Origin: Lachnospiraceae bacterium
GTDB taxonomy: Bacteria > Bacillota > Clostridia > Lachnospirales > Lachnospiraceae
Direction of reading: 5' to 3'
DNA: 64,000 bases
Assembly (NCBI GenBank): GCA_900759665.1
Contig: CAAEWE010000078.1
Coordinates: 14,850-78,849, forward strand
The first letter of the stretch is position 1. Every line of letters begins with the position of its first letter. This document shows, in pieces, positions 48,627 through 57,426 of this stretch. A program made the translations under genes and the position numbers. The notes beneath the pieces were generated by a model. That model searched no databases, was not told where the DNA came from, and saw only the letters and a list, made by a program, of their open reading frames with translations.

Positions 48627-50898
48627 AAAACTATATGATTTAATGGATTGGGCGGGAATTGAAGGGATTGTTTATTCGGAGGAGGATCATCCGGAAAAAC
48701 TGCTTGGTGCGCATAAAGTAAAGGGGGGATTTCTGGTACAGACTTTCCAGCCGGGAGCCAGAAAGGTTTTCCTGAGACACCGGAATGCGAAAAAATCCAT
48801 TCCTATGGAAATGGCAGATGATGCCGGTTTTTTTGCGGTGCTTCTGACAGACAAAAAGCTTGCACCGTATTATTTTGAGGTAGTGTACGAAAATGGGGAC
48901 AGTCAGAATGTGGAGGATCCGTATCTTTATACCGATCTGCTTGGAAACAACGAATTAAATCGCTTTACCAGCGGAATTCATTATTCCATATATGATTATC
49001 TGGGCTCTCACACCATGGCTGTGTATGGCTGTGGCAGTGAGGCAGAGCCGGAATGGGACGTCTGCTCTGCTCGAAAGGACGGCATTTACGGAACGCATTT
49101 CGCGGTATGGGCACCGAATGCCATGAGAGTCAGCGTTGTTGGTGATTTTAACCGGTGGGACGGACGGCTTCATCAGATGTGCCGGCTGGGAGACAGTGGT
49201 GTGTTTGCTCTTTTTATTCCAGGCGTCGATCAGGGAGCAGTTTATAAGTATGAGATCAAGGTCAATTACAAAACATTGTTATTAAAGACGGATCCCTATG
49301 GCACTTACTGCGAACAGAGACCTGCCAATGCCAGTATTGTCTGCAATACAACAGATTTCAAATGGAATGATGAAACGTGGATGAAGCAGCATCAGACGAA
49401 GAAATTTGAACAGGAAGCAGTATCCATTTATGAGGTTCATCCCGGTTCCTGGATGAAAAAGGATACCGGTGACAGGGAGGATGTTACCTGTGGGGACGAG
49501 TTTTACAATTACAGGGAATTAGCCCCGCTTCTGGCAGATTACGTGCAAAAAATGCATTATACGCATGTGGAGCTGATGCCGGTGATGGAACATCCTCTGG
49601 ATGAGTCCTGGGGATATCAGGTGACGGATTATTATGCCGTCACATCCAGATATGGTTCGCCGCAGGATTTTATGTATTTTGTGGATTATCTTCATCAGCA
49701 TGGAATTGGAGTGATATTAGACTGGGTACCGGCACATTTTCCAAAGGATGCGAACGGACTTGCAAAATTTGACGGAACATGCCTGTATGAGCATCTGGAT
49801 CCGAGACAGGGAGAGCATCCGCACTGGGGGACGCTGATCTACAATTACGGACGTCCACAGGTAGCCAATTTTCTGATCGCCAATGCTTTATTCTGGGTAA
49901 AGAGATATCATGCAGACGGAATCCGTATGGATGCGGTTGCGTCTATGCTTTATCTGGATTATGGCAAAAAAGATGGAGAATGGATTGCAAATATGTATGG
50001 CAGTAATGAGAACCTTGAGGCGATCAAACTCCTCAGGAATCTCAGTGAAGCATTTCAGAAGGAATGTCCGGGAGCATGGCTGATCGCAGAGGAATCGACT
50101 GCCTGGCCACAGGTGACGGCTCCGGTATCGGAGGGCGGTCTGGGATTTGATATGAAATGGAACATGGGATGGATGAATGATTTTATTGCATATATGCAGA
50201 CAGATCCTTTGTTTCGTAAGGGACGTCATGGAATGCTGACGTTCAGTATGATCTATGCCTACAGCGAGAAGTTTATCTTAGTCCTGTCTCATGATGAGGT
50301 GGTTCATCTGAAAGGCTCCATGCTGGCAAAGATGCCGGGAGATCAGGATCAGAAGTTTGCCAATCTGCGGGCAGCATATGGTTTTATGATGATGCATCCT
50401 GGCAAAAAGCTTTTGTTTATGGGACAGGAGTTTGGGCAGACAACCGAGTGGAATGAGAAGGAGGGACTTCCGTGGGAGGAAGCAGAGCAGACGGATCATT
50501 ACAAATTACAGAGATACGTGGCGGCATTAAATAAGTTTTATCAGGAACATCCGGCATTGTATCAGATGGACTATGATGAGGATGGTTTTGAGTGGCTCAG
50601 TAGTATGGATGCAGATCACAGCATCATTACTTTTATGCGGTATAGTAAGGAGCAGAAGGAAAGTCTGTTGATCGTATGCAACTTTACTCCGGTGCTGTAT
50701 GAGAATTTCAAGATTGGTGTACCGCGGGCGGGCAGATACAAGGAAATCTTTAACAGTGATTCCGAAGTCTTTGGTGGATCCGGTCACTGCAATCCGAGAC
50801 AAAAACGCGCAAAGGCAGTGCCGTGGGATGGAAGGGACTATTCGATCTCTATTGAGGTCTCCCCGCTGGGAGTCAGTGTGTTTAAGTATATGGAGTAA
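48619..50898 (+). CDS. glgB: 1,4-alpha-glucan branching enzyme
   Basis: The 759-residue GH13 enzyme adds alpha-1,6 branches to glycogen. An N-terminal carbohydrate-binding module (about 120-220; WAPNAMRVSVVGDFNRWDGR) precedes the barrel. Catalytic residues are D438 in GIRMDAVASM, E491 in IAEESTAWP and the aspartate of LSHDEVVH; PVMEHPLDESWGYQVTDYYA is the family block. It is longer than many branching enzymes at the N terminus. It overlaps the DUF624 gene by 8 bases behind GGAGGAGAAAAGG. No other glycogen gene is in the window. Confidence 0.94.
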   Translation: MNKKLYDLMDWAGIEGIVYSEEDHPEKLLGAHKVKGGFLVQTFQPGARKVFLRHRNAKKSIPMEMADDAGFFAVLLTDKKLAPYYFEVVYENGDSQNVEDPYLYTDLLGNNELNRFTSGIHYSIYDYLGSHTMAVYGCGSEAEPEWDVCSARKDGIYGTHFAVWAPNAMRVSVVGDFNRWDGRLHQMCRLGDSGVFALFIPGVDQGAVYKYEIKVNYKTLLLKTDPYGTYCEQRPANASIVCNTTDFKWNDETWMKQHQTKKFEQEAVSIYEVHPGSWMKKDTGDREDVTCGDEFYNYRELAPLLADYVQKMHYTHVELMPVMEHPLDESWGYQVTDYYAVTSRYGSPQDFMYFVDYLHQHGIGVILDWVPAHFPKDANGLAKFDGTCLYEHLDPRQGEHPHWGTLIYNYGRPQVANFLIANALFWVKRYHADGIRMDAVASMLYLDYGKKDGEWIANMYGSNENLEAIKLLRNLSEAFQKECPGAWLIAEESTAWPQVTAPVSEGGLGFDMKWNMGWMNDFIAYMQTDPLFRKGRHGMLTFSMIYAYSEKFILVLSHDEVVHLKGSMLAKMPGDQDQKFANLRAAYGFMMMHPGKKLLFMGQEFGQTTEWNEKEGLPWEEAEQTDHYKLQRYVAALNKFYQEHPALYQMDYDEDGFEWLSSMDADHSIITFMRYSKEQKESLLIVCNFTPVLYENFKIGVPRAGRYKEIFNSDSEVFGGSGHCNPRQKRAKAVPWDGRDYSISIEVSPLGVSVFKYME

Positions 50899-50957
50899 CT
50901 GACAGGAAGTGGTGAAACAGAAAAAGCAGGAGATGCAGCAGAAAGAGAAAGACGGAA

Positions 50958-51899
50958 ATGGATATGTTAGGATATAAATTTGGAATGGAAATAACCCGGT
51001 TCAGTGCAGCGGCAGTAACGGCGGCTCCACTGCCAACGCCGACACAAAGTCCTGTGGCAATGGATGTGCAGGAGGTCGTGGAGCAGATGAATTCCAATGC
51101 TTCTGCAGAGGAAAAGACCAGTTTCTTTCTGGAATATCTTATGGCACAGAGAGAGCCGTTATTAAATTTTGGCAAAACGCTGCTGATCGCATTGATCGTT
51201 TTTTTGATCGGCAGAAAAGTGATCTCTCTTCTCTTGAAGCTTCTGAACCGTTGGATGGAGCGTGGAGGTGTAGAGGTCAGTGTCCACAAGTTTATTATGT
51301 CTCTTGGCAATGTGGTGCTGTATATTCTGCTGATCTTTTGTGTTGCAGGGATTCTGGGAGTTGGCACCAGCTCGATCGTGGCGATCATCGGTTCTGCAGG
51401 TCTGGCAGTAGGTCTTGCCCTGCAGGGAAGTCTGTCCAATCTTGCAGGTGGCATTCTGATCCTGTTGATGAAGCCGTTCCGGGTAGGGGATTATATTGTG
51501 GCAACCGGTGTAGAGGGCACGGTACGCAATATTGATATTTTTTATACACGGATCGTTACGACGGACAACAAAGTTGTTGTGATACCGAATGGTACATTGT
51601 CAAATGGAAATATTATTAATACGTCCCAGGAGGATTACCGGCTTTTGATCCTTGATTTTATGGTGGGATATGATGCGGATATTTCCGAGGTGCGAAAGAT
51701 CATTCTTGATCTGATGGAACAGGATCAGCAGATCTGTCAGGATCGTGTCAAAGGCGTAAATATTGACAAATTAAATCCGGGCAGAGTAAAGCTTCAGGCA
51801 AAGGCATGGGTTGCGACAGAGCATTACTGGGATGTCCGTTACCGGATGTTAGAGAAGATCAAGGAGGAACTGCCGAAACAGGGAATCTCATTGTTTTGA
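50958..51899 (+). CDS. Small-conductance mechanosensitive channel (MscS family)
   Basis: The 313-residue protein has three membrane helices (about 65-175) and the pore-lining stretch GSAGLAVGLALQGSLSN, followed by the MscS beta domain (MKPFRVGDYIVATG, VVVIPNGTLSNGNIINTS). It opens under osmotic downshock to release solutes. The N-terminal 60 residues are unusual: an alanine/proline/threonine-rich run (AAPLPTPTQSP) with an amphipathic helix, probably an external tail. ATG 50958 or 50964 could be the start; the ribosome-binding site is weak. Confidence 0.9.
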   Translation: MDMLGYKFGMEITRFSAAAVTAAPLPTPTQSPVAMDVQEVVEQMNSNASAEEKTSFFLEYLMAQREPLLNFGKTLLIALIVFLIGRKVISLLLKLLNRWMERGGVEVSVHKFIMSLGNVVLYILLIFCVAGILGVGTSSIVAIIGSAGLAVGLALQGSLSNLAGGILILLMKPFRVGDYIVATGVEGTVRNIDIFYTRIVTTDNKVVVIPNGTLSNGNIINTSQEDYRLLILDFMVGYDADISEVRKIILDLMEQDQQICQDRVKGVNIDKLNPGRVKLQAKAWVATEHYWDVRYRMLEKIKEELPKQGISLF

Positions 51900-51950
51900 C
51901 ATAGGTCTGTAAAAAGTATGTAAAGCATTTGTTTTATCGCAAGTTCAGGG

Positions 51951-51980
51951 TTGTCGGATCAGAAAGAAAAATGTTATACT
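51951..51980 (+). promoter_or_regulatory. Promoter of the CorA gene
   Basis: TTGTCG (51951-51956), 18 bases, TATACT (51975-51980), with TG one base before the -10 box. Confidence 0.5.
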
Positions 51981-52037
51981 GTTTTATAGATCGATGAAAG
52001 ATTTATGTATGTGTTTAGATAGAAACTATAGATTGGT

Positions 52038-52979
52038 GTGATTGGATTGGTTAAGATATATCGTACAGATGATAGAAAGATTCACGAAGAGGATGAATTG
52101 ACAGAGGGAGTCTGGGTACAGATGGTCAATCCTTCGGAGGGAGAGGGCGAGGAGTATGCCAGAAAGCTTGATGTAGATATTTCAGATCTGCTGGCGGCGT
52201 TGGATGAAGAGGAGAGCTCCCGTATTGAACTGGAGGATGGCTATACGCTGATCCTGGTAGATATTCCAACGACGGAGATCCGTATGGATAAAGAAGCATA
52301 TACCACAATTCCTCTGGGTATTATATTGACAAAGGATGCCATTATTACAGTCTGCACGGAGGATACGCCGGTGCTGCAGTCCTTTGTTCTGGGAAGAGTG
52401 AAGGAGTTTAGTACCAAAAAAAGACTTCGTTTTGTATATCAGATATTGTTCCGGATAGCTACGTTGTATCAGAGTGCACTGCGGATCATTGATAAAAAGA
52501 GAACAGAGATCGAGGAACGGATTGATGGAGATACGGAGGATATTGACCTGATCGATCTTCATGCGTTGGAGTCCACACTTGTATATTTTGCAACCTCCCT
52601 GAGAGCAAATGCGGTGGTACTGGATCGCCTGACCCGCTATAAGAGACTGGAGCAGTACCCGGAGGATAAAGAGCTTTTGGATGATATTATCGTAGAGAAC
52701 CAGCAGGCGATCGAGATGACAGGTATTTACCGTGATATTATCAACGGAACCAGGGAGCTGTTGTCTTCGGTGATCGATAACCGGCTGAATAATGTCATGA
52801 AGTACTTGACAGCCATTACATTGGTGATGGCTGTGCCAACGATCATATCCGGTTTTTTCGGTATGAATGTAAGCGTTCCGCTGGCACAGACAGCACATGC
52901 TTTTTCAATCATTTCGGTTGCCACGGTATTGATCTGTGTTGTGCTTTTTGTGATATTCAAAAAAAACCGCATGCTATGA
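52038..52979 (+). CDS. corA: CorA-family magnesium transporter
   Basis: The 313-residue protein has the CorA layout: a large cytosolic alpha/beta domain, a long stalk helix (about 150-245; ITLVMAVPTIISGF begins the first membrane helix) and two C-terminal membrane helices with the GMN loop in FFGMNVSVPLAQ. It carries magnesium and perhaps cobalt or nickel. The start is GTG at 52038 without a clear ribosome-binding site; TTG 52047 is an alternative. Its last six bases overlap the convergent deaminase gene. Confidence 0.9.
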   Translation: MIGLVKIYRTDDRKIHEEDELTEGVWVQMVNPSEGEGEEYARKLDVDISDLLAALDEEESSRIELEDGYTLILVDIPTTEIRMDKEAYTTIPLGIILTKDAIITVCTEDTPVLQSFVLGRVKEFSTKKRLRFVYQILFRIATLYQSALRIIDKKRTEIEERIDGDTEDIDLIDLHALESTLVYFATSLRANAVVLDRLTRYKRLEQYPEDKELLDDIIVENQQAIEMTGIYRDIINGTRELLSSVIDNRLNNVMKYLTAITLVMAVPTIISGFFGMNVSVPLAQTAHAFSIISVATVLICVVLFVIFKKNRML

Positions 52980-54287
52980 CCGTGTGATACGGTGAATCGT
53001 TTCGTTTACTTTGGCGGAGATCCGTTCCGGATCTTCGCCTATTTTATAGGTTCCGTTTTCGTACAGGATCCTGCCGGCGACCATAGTCATTAAGACGTTT
53101 TGTTTGCTGCCGCTGTAGACAATGTTTTTGGCGATATCGTTTACCGGCTGCATATTTGGCTGGTGGATGTCTAACAGGATGAGGTCTGCCTGTTTACCGG
53201 GAGCCAGACAGTCACAATCCGGTAGACACATTGCGGGGGCTCCGTTTGACGCAGCCATACGAAGCACGATATTGGCATCCATTGCTGAAGCATCCTGACT
53301 TGCTGCTTTTTGCAGGGCGGTGGTTAGAAACATTTCCCGGAACATATCCAGACAATTGTTGCTGGCAGGACCATCCGTGCCGATCGCCAGAGAGATTCCT
53401 CTGTCCAGCATATGGGTCAGAGGGGCAATTCCGCTGGCAAGCTTGAGGTTGGAGGCTGGATTTGTAATAACCCATAAGTCTTTTTCTTTATAAATATCCA
53501 GATCCTCCTCTGTCATATGGACGCAGTGGAAACCACCTCCACCATGATCCAGAAGTCCACGACGTTCCATGTAAACCGTTGGTGTATAACCGGTGCGTCT
53601 GACGCAGTCGGAAACCTCATCTGCTGTTTCTGAATTGTGTGTATACACGGGAGCTTTATATTTGTGACTTAGATCTGCAATTCCACGGAGGAGCTCCTCG
53701 CTGGTGGTATATTCGGCATGAAATCCGAGCTGGGATGAGATCAGTGGATGATTGTCGTTATACCGGAGATAATGCTGCTCCAGTTCATCCACGCTGCTTA
53801 CAAAATTGTTGACGCTTCCGCAGAGCACGGTACGGTATCCGGAATCTATAGATGCCCTCACAATGGCGTCCGTTTTTTGGTACATATCAAAGTTTGCAGT
53901 GATGCCGCTGGTCAGATACTCCATGATCGCGAGGCGGGAACACCAGTAGATGTCCTCCGGGGTAAGTAGGGCTTCCAGAGGAAATACTTTATCGTAAAGC
54001 CAGTTGTGCAGCGGGAGATCATCGGCGTAGGAGCGCAGAAAGGTCATGCCGGAATGGGTATGGGCATTTTTGAATCCCGGCATAACAATATTGTCATCCG
54101 CATCTATTTCCAGATCCCAGTCTGCAGAAGGAGCGGATCTGGTCTCTCCCACGTAAGTGATCCTGTCATCACAGATATGGATCTCACCATTTATGACCGG
54201 CAGATCTAAAGATCCATCCGGTGTATCCTTTGTCATGGGAAGGATACGGGCATGATGGATCCGTATATTGTATGGTTGTTTTTTCAT
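52974..54287 (-). CDS. Amidohydrolase: methylthioadenosine/S-adenosylhomocysteine or deoxyadenosine deaminase type
   Basis: The 437-residue zinc enzyme belongs to the MtaD/SsnA amidohydrolases. It has VMPGFKNAHTHSGMTFLRSYADDLPL (metal-binding HxH), GFHAEYTTSEE, a third histidine in FHCVHMTEEDL, and LAIGTDGPASNN (metal aspartate). It likely deaminates an adenosine derivative; the next gene in the unit is purine-nucleoside phosphorylase, which would cleave the inosine-type product. The two genes form a salvage pair. Their order on the minus strand is PNP first. Confidence 0.87.
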   Translation of the reverse strand: MKKQPYNIRIHHARILPMTKDTPDGSLDLPVINGEIHICDDRITYVGETRSAPSADWDLEIDADDNIVMPGFKNAHTHSGMTFLRSYADDLPLHNWLYDKVFPLEALLTPEDIYWCSRLAIMEYLTSGITANFDMYQKTDAIVRASIDSGYRTVLCGSVNNFVSSVDELEQHYLRYNDNHPLISSQLGFHAEYTTSEELLRGIADLSHKYKAPVYTHNSETADEVSDCVRRTGYTPTVYMERRGLLDHGGGGFHCVHMTEEDLDIYKEKDLWVITNPASNLKLASGIAPLTHMLDRGISLAIGTDGPASNNCLDMFREMFLTTALQKAASQDASAMDANIVLRMAASNGAPAMCLPDCDCLAPGKQADLILLDIHQPNMQPVNDIAKNIVYSGSKQNVLMTMVAGRILYENGTYKIGEDPERISAKVNETIHRITRS

Positions 54288-54350
54288 ATGGCACCTTCTC
54301 TCTGTTAATTCATTATCGGTATAGAATATTACAAAATGTTTCCTTTAATG

Positions 54351-55199
54351 TTATTTCTTGTTGATCGCCGCTGAGATATCAACGATACATCCGGTCACAA
54401 GCCTTTCAAAAAGAGGGGCAGCCTTGTCTGCCATTTCCTGAACCTCTGTGTGATTCAAAGGATGATCAGAAATGCCACAGGCGGGATTGGAGATGCAGGA
54501 AATACCGCAGATCTGCATGCCCATGTGGTTTGCGGCAACTGCTTCACAGGCGGTACTCATACCAACGGCATCGGCACCGAGAGTCTTGCACATCTGTACC
54601 TCTGCGGGGGATTCATAGTTTGGACCGGTAAGCTGGATATAGACACCCTCCTGCAGTGGAATTTCCAGATGGCCTGCGGTACGGCGGATCACATGGCGGA
54701 GCTTCTGATCATAGATGTCGCTCATATCCGGAAAACGAACTCCGAGTTCGTCAATATTTGGTCCGATCAGCGGAGAAGGAACAAAGCTGGAGATCTGATC
54801 CCGGATCAGCATAAAATCTCCGGCGTGAAAGTTTTTGTTAATTCCACCGGCAGCATTGGTCAGGAAAAGAACCTTTGCACCCATTAATTTCATCAGTCGG
54901 ATCGGAAGCACTACATCACTGATGGGATACCCTTCATAATAGTGGACACGTCCCTGCATACAGACTACGGGAACATCCTCCACATATCCAAAAATATACC
55001 GCCCCTGATGACCCGGTACAGTAGAAACCGGAAACCCGTTTATATCGCAGTAATCCAGAGTTGCTTCAATTTTTATGTTAGAAGCGTAATTTCCGAGACC
55101 GGAGCCCAGAACCAGAGCAATTTCCGGAGTGAAATTGATCTTCTTTTGAAAACAATCATAGCATTTCATAAGTTTATTGTAGATACTATTCATAATCAT
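54351..55199 (-). CDS. punA: Purine-nucleoside phosphorylase
   Basis: The 282-residue enzyme of the trimeric PNP/MTAP class cleaves (deoxy)inosine or guanosine with phosphate. LVLGSGLGNYA is the phosphate-binding loop, QGRVHYYEGYP a conserved block, LTNAAGGINKNF and QLTGPNYESPAEVQM the base and ribose sites, and DAVGMSTACEA the methionine loop. The long open frame up to 55364 was rejected; ATG 55199 is 7 bases behind AAAGG and gives the usual length. Its leader carries a hairpin at 55219-55246. Confidence 0.93.
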   Translation of the reverse strand: MIMNSIYNKLMKCYDCFQKKINFTPEIALVLGSGLGNYASNIKIEATLDYCDINGFPVSTVPGHQGRYIFGYVEDVPVVCMQGRVHYYEGYPISDVVLPIRLMKLMGAKVLFLTNAAGGINKNFHAGDFMLIRDQISSFVPSPLIGPNIDELGVRFPDMSDIYDQKLRHVIRRTAGHLEIPLQEGVYIQLTGPNYESPAEVQMCKTLGADAVGMSTACEAVAANHMGMQICGISCISNPACGISDHPLNHTEVQEMADKAAPLFERLVTGCIVDISAAINKK

Positions 55200-55218
55200 C
55201 ACCATACCTTTCGTGAGT

Positions 55219-55246
55219 CTGTCCCCAAAAAGGGATAGAAGGACAG
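55219..55246 (-). promoter_or_regulatory. Hairpin in the purine-salvage leader
   Basis: CTGTCC (55219-55224) and GGACAG (55241-55246) pair across a loop containing CCCAAAAAGGG, just upstream of the PNP ribosome-binding site. It may be a leader RNA structure; it does not match a purine riboswitch. Confidence 0.3.
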
Positions 55247-55295
55247 ATTGTGACCGGGAAAAAGAACCCTGGAAACTAACAATAATTATAGTTAT

Positions 55296-55324
55296 ATTGT
55301 ACCCGTTGGCAGCAGAAAAGTAAA
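55296..55324 (-). promoter_or_regulatory. Promoter of the purine-salvage pair
   Basis: On the minus strand TTTACT (55324-55319), 17 bases, TACAAT (55301-55296). Confidence 0.6.
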
Positions 55325-55357
55325 TGCCTGTATCATAGCAGAAATATGGCAGATTCG

Positions 55358-55386
55358 TTGACATTGTAAAACAAAAGATATATAAT
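55358..55386 (+). promoter_or_regulatory. Consensus promoter of the LacI-fold/GGDEF gene
   Basis: TTGACA (55358-55363), exactly 17 bases, TATAAT (55381-55386): a perfect sigma-A promoter, 44 bases before the start. Confidence 0.8.
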
Positions 55387-55429
55387 TCTTTTTATACGAA
55401 AGCTTTTGTTTGGGAAGGGATAGAAAGAG

Positions 55430-57376
55430 ATGGCTGATACCAAAAAGAGAAAAAATATTGTGGTATATCTTCCACAGGTATATGCAGAGTATATTTCGGA
55501 ATTGCGTCATTCCATCGAGAGAGTGGGGAAAGAACGAGGATATCGTCTGTTGTTTTTTACCTGCTTTGGGGATAATAGTAATATAGGCATCGAGGAAGCA
55601 ACCAATATTCGATATGATGAGGGAGAGCGGAGTGTTTTTCGTCTGGCAGATCCTGATGCAGCTGATGGTGTGTTGCTTTTATATGATGCATTTGCAAGAT
55701 CGCAGTATGCAGAGATCAATAATCTGATCAAAAATCGTTATCATTGTCCTGTTATTAATTTTCGGACTCCTATGGAAATAGAGCTTGATCATGTACACAA
55801 CATCTATGTGGATGACAGCGAGGCTTTTGCGGAAATGATCCGTCATTTCATCGAAAAGCATCATTGCACGAAGGTAGATCTTGTAACCGGTCCCCAGGAC
55901 AATCCGCATTCTATGTTCCGGCTGGATATTTATAAAGAGGTCATGGAGCAGAATGGTCTGCCGGTGGAGAAGGAACGGATCCATTGGGGAAATTTTTGGA
56001 AAAACTGTGGTCAGGGGATTGTAGAGGAGATTCTTTCTTCCGGAAAGGAGCTTCCGGAGGCGATTGTCTGTGCCAATGATTATATGGCAATTTCAGTGAT
56101 CAGTGCGTTGAAAATGCATGGGATCAAGGTGCCGGAGCAGATTATGGTGTCCGGTTATGATGATGTGACAGAGGGACGTTTTTGTGAACCGTCCATTACG
56201 ACGATCCGTCAGCCGATGCGTCAGATGGGAGAGACGGCCATTGATATTCTGGAACGGATCTGGAATGGAGAAGAGGTTCCCTGTGATACATATCTGCCGG
56301 AGGAGATTGTGTTTCGCCAGTCCTGTGGCTGTGGTGCAAACGGAGGCGATGAGGGTGGTCAGTATGCCACAAAGCTCAGTACAGAGCTTGATAAGGTATT
56401 ATATCTGGAGACAGCTGCATCAGCCATGGTTACGATGCTTGCCAATGCAAAGGATCTGGAAGAGTTTACACAGTGTCTTCAGAAGTATGTACTTCGGGAG
56501 ACCGGTTTTAAGAGTTTTACTCTGTGCCTGGCGGACCATTGGGAGCAGCATCTTCCGTTACCGGAGACGTCCTATGGCAAGAGCATGTGTATGGTAGATA
56601 TGGTCATGGGAATCTATAAATCCCGTATTCTGGAGCCACAGAGATTCCCAGCGTGTCAGTTGATACCCGGAGTGTTTGTGAAAGACGATGATCCGGTTTA
56701 TATCATACCGCTTCATTATCTGCAGTATTATATGGGATATGTAGTTTTGCAGATTGATTATGATCTGGTATCTAATGTCAACATCAAATCATGGTTTATT
56801 CATCTGGACAGTGCGCTGGAAAACTTCCGTATGAAGCAGCGGCTTCATCAGGTAGCAGAGGAGTTAGAGTCTCTTTATGTCAGAGATACACTGACGGGAC
56901 TGTATAACCGCCGTGGTCTGGAGAAGTTTGGAGAGAAGATGTGTGAGGACTGTGTCCGTAATAATGGACAGTTTATGATCATGGAGATTGATATGGATGG
57001 CCTCAAGCAGGTAAATGACCAGTATGGCCATGAGGAAGGAGATGTCTGCATTACCACGATTGCCAATGCCATGATGTATGCTGCAAAGGAAGGAGAAATA
57101 TGTATCCGTTCCGGCGGGGATGAGTACGTGGTGATTGGAAAGAATTATTCCGATGAAAAGGTGGAGATGTATATAAAGCGTTTTCAGGAGTTTATTGATA
57201 GTGCCAATGAATCCTTAAATAAACCATATACGATCGGTGCAAGTCTTGGATATTATATGGGAGTGCCGGATGGAAAACGGACCGTAGAGAATTATCTGAG
57301 AATTGCAGATGATAAAATGTATGAAAATAAAAAACAAAGAAAGGCAAAATCTCATCCCGGAGTGGAGATCCGGTGA
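55430..57376 (+). CDS. LacI-fold sensor / GGDEF diguanylate cyclase
   Basis: The 648-residue protein has a LacI/GalR-type ligand-binding fold (about 8-295; IVCANDYMAISVISALKMHG, VSGYDDVTEG) without helix-turn-helix, a middle region (310-460), a coiled linker, and a GGDEF domain (485-635) whose active site SGGDEY (561-566) is intact, with DTLTGLYNRRGL and DMDGLKQVND. It should make cyclic di-GMP in response to a cytosolic ligand. It mirrors the protein at 14307, which has an EAL domain and a degenerate GGDEF; both end their sensor domain with SCGC. Start ATG follows GGAAGGGATAG. It has a consensus promoter. Confidence 0.88.
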   Translation: MADTKKRKNIVVYLPQVYAEYISELRHSIERVGKERGYRLLFFTCFGDNSNIGIEEATNIRYDEGERSVFRLADPDAADGVLLLYDAFARSQYAEINNLIKNRYHCPVINFRTPMEIELDHVHNIYVDDSEAFAEMIRHFIEKHHCTKVDLVTGPQDNPHSMFRLDIYKEVMEQNGLPVEKERIHWGNFWKNCGQGIVEEILSSGKELPEAIVCANDYMAISVISALKMHGIKVPEQIMVSGYDDVTEGRFCEPSITTIRQPMRQMGETAIDILERIWNGEEVPCDTYLPEEIVFRQSCGCGANGGDEGGQYATKLSTELDKVLYLETAASAMVTMLANAKDLEEFTQCLQKYVLRETGFKSFTLCLADHWEQHLPLPETSYGKSMCMVDMVMGIYKSRILEPQRFPACQLIPGVFVKDDDPVYIIPLHYLQYYMGYVVLQIDYDLVSNVNIKSWFIHLDSALENFRMKQRLHQVAEELESLYVRDTLTGLYNRRGLEKFGEKMCEDCVRNNGQFMIMEIDMDGLKQVNDQYGHEEGDVCITTIANAMMYAAKEGEICIRSGGDEYVVIGKNYSDEKVEMYIKRFQEFIDSANESLNKPYTIGASLGYYMGVPDGKRTVENYLRIADDKMYENKKQRKAKSHPGVEIR

Positions 57377-57394
57377 TCACCATTCCGGGGAGAA

Positions 57395-57426
57395 TCGCAG
57401 AGTTTATTTAATTCTCTGCGAGATTT
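57395..57426. terminator. Hairpin between convergent GGDEF and ABC-F genes
   Basis: TCGCAGAG (57395-57402) pairs with CTCTGCGA (57414-57421); GATTTT follows on the plus strand. It overlaps the last codons of the ABC-F gene. Confidence 0.5.

Noticed and set aside
55200..55290. Purine riboswitch before the PNP gene
   Set aside because: The leader folds into a simple hairpin and lacks the conserved junction and loop bases of purine riboswitches.
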